From NCBI RefSeq assembly GCF_000701685.1, contig NZ_JNJO01000013.1, forward strand, positions 1 to 45,181: a DNA stretch of 45,181 nucleotides, written 5' to 3'. This stretch comes from Gemella sanguinis ATCC 700632 (lineage in GTDB: Bacteria; Bacillota; Bacilli; Staphylococcales; Gemellaceae). Below the pieces are notes generated by a model that was not told the origin of the DNA, ran no database searches, and saw only the letters and a list, made by a program, of their open reading frames with translations. The position numbers and the translations under genes are program-made. Below are positions 40,845 through 45,181 of this stretch, piece after piece (the stretch's first letter is position 1; each line of letters starts with the position of its first letter).

Positions 40845-43800
40845 GTGATCGGAAAAAATAATTTATTAAAGAAACAACAGAAACAAGGAACCCGAGTTGA
40901 AACTTACTCAATTAAGAAATTTAAAGTAGGTGCAGCGAGTGTTCTTGTCGGTGTAGGTATTTTCTTTGGAGCAGGAGCAGCTCAAGCGAGTGACCAAACT
41001 GCAGAAAATACAGCCGGAAAAAATACTAATGTAGATACAGGTGTAAGTAATAATACTAATAATGCTAATGTTGCAGCTAATACAAATGTAGCAACAGAAG
41101 CTAAAAAAGTAGAAGCTAACACAAATGCTACTACAGAAGCAAAAGTAGAAACTAAAGAAGCAGCAAAAGCAGAAGTAAATGCAAATGCTACAGCTGAAAC
41201 AAAAGTTGAAGCTGACAAAAATACTGCAACAGAAACTAAAGTAGATGCTGAAAATAAAGAAGTTGAGGCAAAAGCTGAAACTAAAGAAGCAGCTGATAAA
41301 AAAGAAGAAACAGCTAAAGAAGACAAAAAAGAAGAAGCTAAACCAGCTGCAAAAGAAGAGAAAAAAGAAGTAAAAGTAGATAATTCAAAATTAACTAACT
41401 ATATTTCAAACATTGAATCTAATATTCAAAACGGAAAATATGCTAATAAAACTGACGAAAGTCTAGATGAACTTAAAAAAGCTTTAGCTAATGCTAAAAT
41501 CACAGCAGGTACAGCTACATCTCAATCACAGTTAGATAAAGCTTACCAAACATTAGTTACTACTGCTAACTCAAGATTAAGAAATAGATCTAAAGATGCA
41601 GTAGAAAGCAAAGTAGAAGTTAAACCAGAAGACAAAACTGAACCAAAACCAGGAACAAACGCTATTGCTAACACAGGGAAAAATGACCCTCGTAATGGAA
41701 AAGAAATCAATAAAAATGCAGCATTCCGTGCAGATGTAGCGGGAGCAGCATCAGGAATCGGTGCAGATGTTGAGGATGCAACAGCAACACCAAAAGCAGA
41801 AAAACCAACAGAATTTTCTAAAATTAATGCAAAAGAACTAGTTAAACAAATTAACTGGTTAGATTTTGGAGATACAAGTGCTTGGACTAATACCACAAAA
41901 GCTAAAGATGGTAGAACAGCTCTTCAAGTAGGATCAACTTACACTAAAGAAATTATGCCTGGATATATAGTTAATATTAAGGTTAAGAGTCTTAAACCAT
42001 TCCAAACAACTGAAATCTATAAAAACCGTATGGAAGCAGAAGGTGCTACAGAAGCTGAAAAAGCTACATATGATCCAAATGCAAAAAATGGATATATTGG
42101 AACTATTGGAGATCCTACAACTAGAGCAGCTTTCGCAAACAGAGAAGAAGCATTAGTAGTAGCAGACGCTCAAAATCGTTGGACTGAAATTCGTACAGAA
42201 GGAATTGATACTGGTTCAAAACGAACAACAATTTCATCAGAGTATAATGGTGCGAATATCGGTGTTCAATTTGAGATTTCTGCAACATTCCGTGGTAAAT
42301 CAGTGAAACCTGCAGTAGTAGCTGCTGATGGTGAGTCAGCTAACCCTGGTGAATTAGTAATGTTCACAACGAATGGTACTGGTTGGAAACATATCGGAGA
42401 ATGGAAAAAAGCTACTTATGGGGGAAATACTAAAACGTATGTAGTTCAAGACACACACAATTATTTTGATCCCGCAAATAACTATAGTAGAGCAAAATTT
42501 GTTGATGTAAATGGTACTAAAATATCAGGACTAAACTTGGAATTACTTCGTAATGCTAATGAGGTTGGCCCAGATAAAAAACCAGTAGCGTGGAAATACT
42601 TTGGTAGCCCAGACCAAGTTACGGGAGGATTAGGAACTGGAGTTTTCGGACCAAACGTGTCTGCTAACCGTTTTTCAGTACCCCTAGTTATGACTCAAGG
42701 AGCTTCAGAAGTGGGACTTTATATCGCATCATCAGGTAAACAATCTGCTATGCTTGGATTCTTCCCTCTTGATGAAGGAGACGCTCCAGAAAGTTATGGG
42801 AAAGCACAACACTCAATTGGAACGGTAGATGGTGTAACAGGTACAAAACTTGCTCAACCATACTTAGGAACTGTAAGTCCTGATATGGATGAAAATAACG
42901 CAAAAGACTGGACAGGTGATGACAACACTATTTCAGCCGATGAAGGTGTTGATCAAATCGTACCTGATAACTTAAAAGGTCAAACTAATGATATGATTAA
43001 ATTAGACCGTACTCGTCCAGGGACGTATACTTTAGATGTTGAAGCACATACTGATGGCGCTCCTAAAGCGTATGTTTACGGTTGGATTGACTTTAACCAA
43101 AACGGAACATTCGATGAGGATGAACGTTCTGACTTGGCAACTATTACAAAAGATGGACCAGTTAGACTTGAATTCAGAAATGCAAAAACAATGATTGACC
43201 CAAGTGTTACTGAATTAGGTACACGTGTTCGTATTGCTAGTAATCAATCAGATATTGAAAACCCAACAGGTTTAGCTTTATCTGGAGAAGTAGAAGACTT
43301 TAAAACTCAAATTACTTTCCCTCCAAAAGGTGAGCGTAAAGAAACAATCGATGTTCAAGGAGCGACACAAACAGCAACAGTTGCTTTCACGGCTCAAGGA
43401 CTATACAAGTACAACCGTGATAAAAATGCAGAAATCGATCAAACTGTAGCTCCAGTTATTATTGATAATAGAACGAAACAAGTAATAAATCCAAAAGCTG
43501 ATGGATATTATGTAATACCAGGAGAAGGTAAATATAAAGTTACTCCAAACGGTAATAACGTAGATATTGAATTTACTCCAGAAGATAACTTTGTAGGAAC
43601 TGCGAGCGGTATAAGTATCCGTCGTACAGATGATAATGGTTATACAACTGATTGGGTTTCTAAAGATAAAACATTATTACCATCAATTAATGAAGTGATG
43701 GACAATATGGATGGTCTTTACATTCCAACAGTAACACCTAAAAATATCGAAGGTGTTGACAAAACTTCTACTGACGTTCAAGGTGCAACTCAAACAGGAA

Positions 43801-45181
43801 CACCTGAGTTTGAATTAGAAGGAACTAACAGCAACGGTGAAAAAGTTAAAGTAACACCTGATTTAGAGTACGGAGCTAAATTTATTGACCCAGCAACAGG
43901 TCAAGAAACAGATGATTATATAGTGACAGTAGAAGGAGAAGGTACATATATATTAGACCAAGCAACAGGGCAAGTAACATTTAAACCTGAACCAGGATTT
44001 ACTGGAACAGCAAAAGGTATTACAGTATCAATTACAGCTCCAGTTGGTAGAGATAAAGATGGTAATGTACCAGCAGATGCTCTTAAAACAGCAACAGCTA
44101 AATACATACCAACAGTAACACCAATTACTTTAACACCAACAAATAAAGTTTCTGAAGATGTACAAAATGTACCTCAAACACAAACTCCAACATTTGAATT
44201 AAGTAATGATAAAACAGCAGAAATCACTAGTAAGAAATTAGTAGATCCAGCAACAGGTCAACCAACTGATGCAACTACTGTAACAGTGGCAGGAGAAGGT
44301 AGCTACACTATCGATCCAACAACTGGGGCAGTAACATTCGTACCAGAAAAAGATTTCGTTGGAACTGCAAAAGGTGTAACAGTTCAAGCAACTGCAACAA
44401 TTAAAAATGAAGATGGTAAAACAACTACAATTACTGCAGACGCAACGTACACACCAACAGTAGTACCAGCTGTACCAACAGCACAACCAGCTAAATCAAT
44501 CGATGTTCAAGGTGCAACTCAAAAAGGTAAACCAACATTCGAAGGTACAACTGTAACAGTTAATGGCGAACAAAAACCAGTAACAATCAAAGAAAACAGC
44601 TATACATTAGTTGATAAAGATGGAAATGAAGTAACATCAACTCCAGCTTATGCTGAAGATGGAACTACTGTAATTGGAACACATACTATCGATCCAACAA
44701 CTGGAGAGGTAACATTTACTCCAACTGATAAATCATACTCAGGAAAAGTAACACCAGTAAGTGTTCAAGCAGAAAGTTCAAATGGAATTAAAGTATCAAC
44801 AACTTACACACCAGAAATCGTACCTGTAACACCAACAGCTGAAAATGCAGCAACAAAAGATATTCAAGGTAAAACACAAAAAGGTAAACCAACATTCGAA
44901 GGTGGTAAAGCAACAGTTGATGGTGTAGAAAAAACTGTAGAAATTGATGAAGACACACCAGCAACATTCGAAGATGGATCAAAAACTAAGACAATTCCTG
45001 GAGAAGGTACATATACAGTAGCGCCAGATGGAACAGTTACATTTGTACCAGAAAAATCATTCACAGGAAAAGGAACTGGAGTAACAGTTAAACGTGTAGA
45101 TAAGAATGGAACAGAAGTAACGGCTAAATACACACCAACAGTAACACCAGTAACACCAACTGCAGATCCAGCAGAAACAAC
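40845..45181 (+). CDS. CshA-like fibrillar adhesin with YSIRK-type signal (3' part beyond window)
   Basis: An open frame of 1445 codons from GTG 40845, seven bases after AAAGGAG, still open at the window edge. The signal contains YSIKKFKVGAASVLVGVG and ends near AQA-S, directing export at the septum. Residues about 50-180 are Ala/Lys/Glu/Thr-rich, followed by a helical stretch (about 180-245). Residues about 325-680 resemble the CshA NR2 ligand-binding domain (LVKQINWLDFGDTSAWTN, NGYIGTIGD, GELVMFTTNGTGWKHIGEW). About 680-825 is a GEVED-type domain (YGWIDFNQNGTFDEDERS, LSGEVEDF). From about 835 at least five CshA-type fibril repeats of 100-140 residues begin with DVQGATQ-like motifs and end PTVTP. 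An LPXTG end is expected outside the window. Likely a surface fibril binding host or bacterial partners. Confidence 0.9.
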   Translation, partial: MIGKNNLLKKQQKQGTRVETYSIKKFKVGAASVLVGVGIFFGAGAAQASDQTAENTAGKNTNVDTGVSNNTNNANVAANTNVATEAKKVEANTNATTEAKVETKEAAKAEVNANATAETKVEADKNTATETKVDAENKEVEAKAETKEAADKKEETAKEDKKEEAKPAAKEEKKEVKVDNSKLTNYISNIESNIQNGKYANKTDESLDELKKALANAKITAGTATSQSQLDKAYQTLVTTANSRLRNRSKDAVESKVEVKPEDKTEPKPGTNAIANTGKNDPRNGKEINKNAAFRADVAGAASGIGADVEDATATPKAEKPTEFSKINAKELVKQINWLDFGDTSAWTNTTKAKDGRTALQVGSTYTKEIMPGYIVNIKVKSLKPFQTTEIYKNRMEAEGATEAEKATYDPNAKNGYIGTIGDPTTRAAFANREEALVVADAQNRWTEIRTEGIDTGSKRTTISSEYNGANIGVQFEISATFRGKSVKPAVVAADGESANPGELVMFTTNGTGWKHIGEWKKATYGGNTKTYVVQDTHNYFDPANNYSRAKFVDVNGTKISGLNLELLRNANEVGPDKKPVAWKYFGSPDQVTGGLGTGVFGPNVSANRFSVPLVMTQGASEVGLYIASSGKQSAMLGFFPLDEGDAPESYGKAQHSIGTVDGVTGTKLAQPYLGTVSPDMDENNAKDWTGDDNTISADEGVDQIVPDNLKGQTNDMIKLDRTRPGTYTLDVEAHTDGAPKAYVYGWIDFNQNGTFDEDERSDLATITKDGPVRLEFRNAKTMIDPSVTELGTRVRIASNQSDIENPTGLALSGEVEDFKTQITFPPKGERKETIDVQGATQTATVAFTAQGLYKYNRDKNAEIDQTVAPVIIDNRTKQVINPKADGYYVIPGEGKYKVTPNGNNVDIEFTPEDNFVGTASGISIRRTDDNGYTTDWVSKDKTLLPSINEVMDNMDGLYIPTVTPKNIEGVDKTSTDVQGATQTGTPEFELEGTNSNGEKVKVTPDLEYGAKFIDPATGQETDDYIVTVEGEGTYILDQATGQVTFKPEPGFTGTAKGITVSITAPVGRDKDGNVPADALKTATAKYIPTVTPITLTPTNKVSEDVQNVPQTQTPTFELSNDKTAEITSKKLVDPATGQPTDATTVTVAGEGSYTIDPTTGAVTFVPEKDFVGTAKGVTVQATATIKNEDGKTTTITADATYTPTVVPAVPTAQPAKSIDVQGATQKGKPTFEGTTVTVNGEQKPVTIKENSYTLVDKDGNEVTSTPAYAEDGTTVIGTHTIDPTTGEVTFTPTDKSYSGKVTPVSVQAESSNGIKVSTTYTPEIVPVTPTAENAATKDIQGKTQKGKPTFEGGKATVDGVEKTVEIDEDTPATFEDGSKTKTIPGEGTYTVAPDGTVTFVPEKSFTGKGTGVTVKRVDKNGTEVTAKYTPTVTPVTPTADPAET

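Noticed and set aside
40982-45133. Minus-strand open frames opposite the adhesin
   Set aside because: Antisense shadows of a repetitive Thr/Ala/Val-rich coding sequence.

Overview
This is AT-rich Firmicutes DNA from a host-associated coccus, most likely Gemella or a close relative. The mix points there: Bacillales-type genes (coproporphyrin ferrochelatase, the DUF1659/DUF2922/YvrJ set, a DUF4064 protein) lie beside streptococcus-like surface genes (a YSIRK/CshA-type fibrillar adhesin, a cpsABCD-type capsule locus, LPXTG proteins). The genus is an inference from gene content; no rRNA is present. All 40 complete genes end in TAA (29) or TAG (11), none in TGA.

Layout. 1-254: 5' end of an IS1182-type transposase. 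427-3657: two divergent membrane proteins with Asn/Gln-rich low-complexity parts. 3844-7566: a family 4 glycosyltransferase, then two tandem paralogues in which a complete LPXTG sorting signal lies in the middle of the protein and is followed by a second signal-peptide-like segment and an exported Pro-rich tail. 7813-11460: fructose operon fruR-fruK-fruA with phased operator repeats. 11515-12835 (minus strand): DUF1659, DUF2922, YvrJ and a CHAP/SH3 lysin, a phage-like lysis cassette without other phage genes. 13160-14626: two paralogous single-pass proteins with disordered linkers. 14747-25401: mostly single housekeeping genes (tmcAL, a MATE exporter, two sigma-70-like regulators, DUF4064, ribU under an FMN riboswitch, dps, yidD, a rhodanese lipoprotein, coproporphyrin ferrochelatase, a lipid kinase).

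25541-40377 is a Wzy-dependent polysaccharide locus read in one direction. Regulators and phosphorelay (LCP protein, CpsB phosphatase, CpsC/CpsD kinase pair) come first, then the initiating sugar-phosphate transferase, LicD, WecG/TagA-type and other glycosyltransferases, UDP-GlcNAc 2-epimerase, Wzy polymerase, UDP-galactopyranose mutase and Wzx flippase. Together they suggest a repeat unit with galactofuranose, a ManNAc-type sugar and a LicD-added phosphate substituent.

40845 to the window end is the N-terminal 1445 codons of a large CshA-like fibrillar adhesin with a YSIRK-type signal. The most unusual items are the internal sorting signals with a possible internal start codon (5486-7566), the orphan lysis cassette with a terminator hairpin between Shine-Dalgarno and start codon (12370-12407), and the adjacent pair of sigma-like genes (17485-18502).
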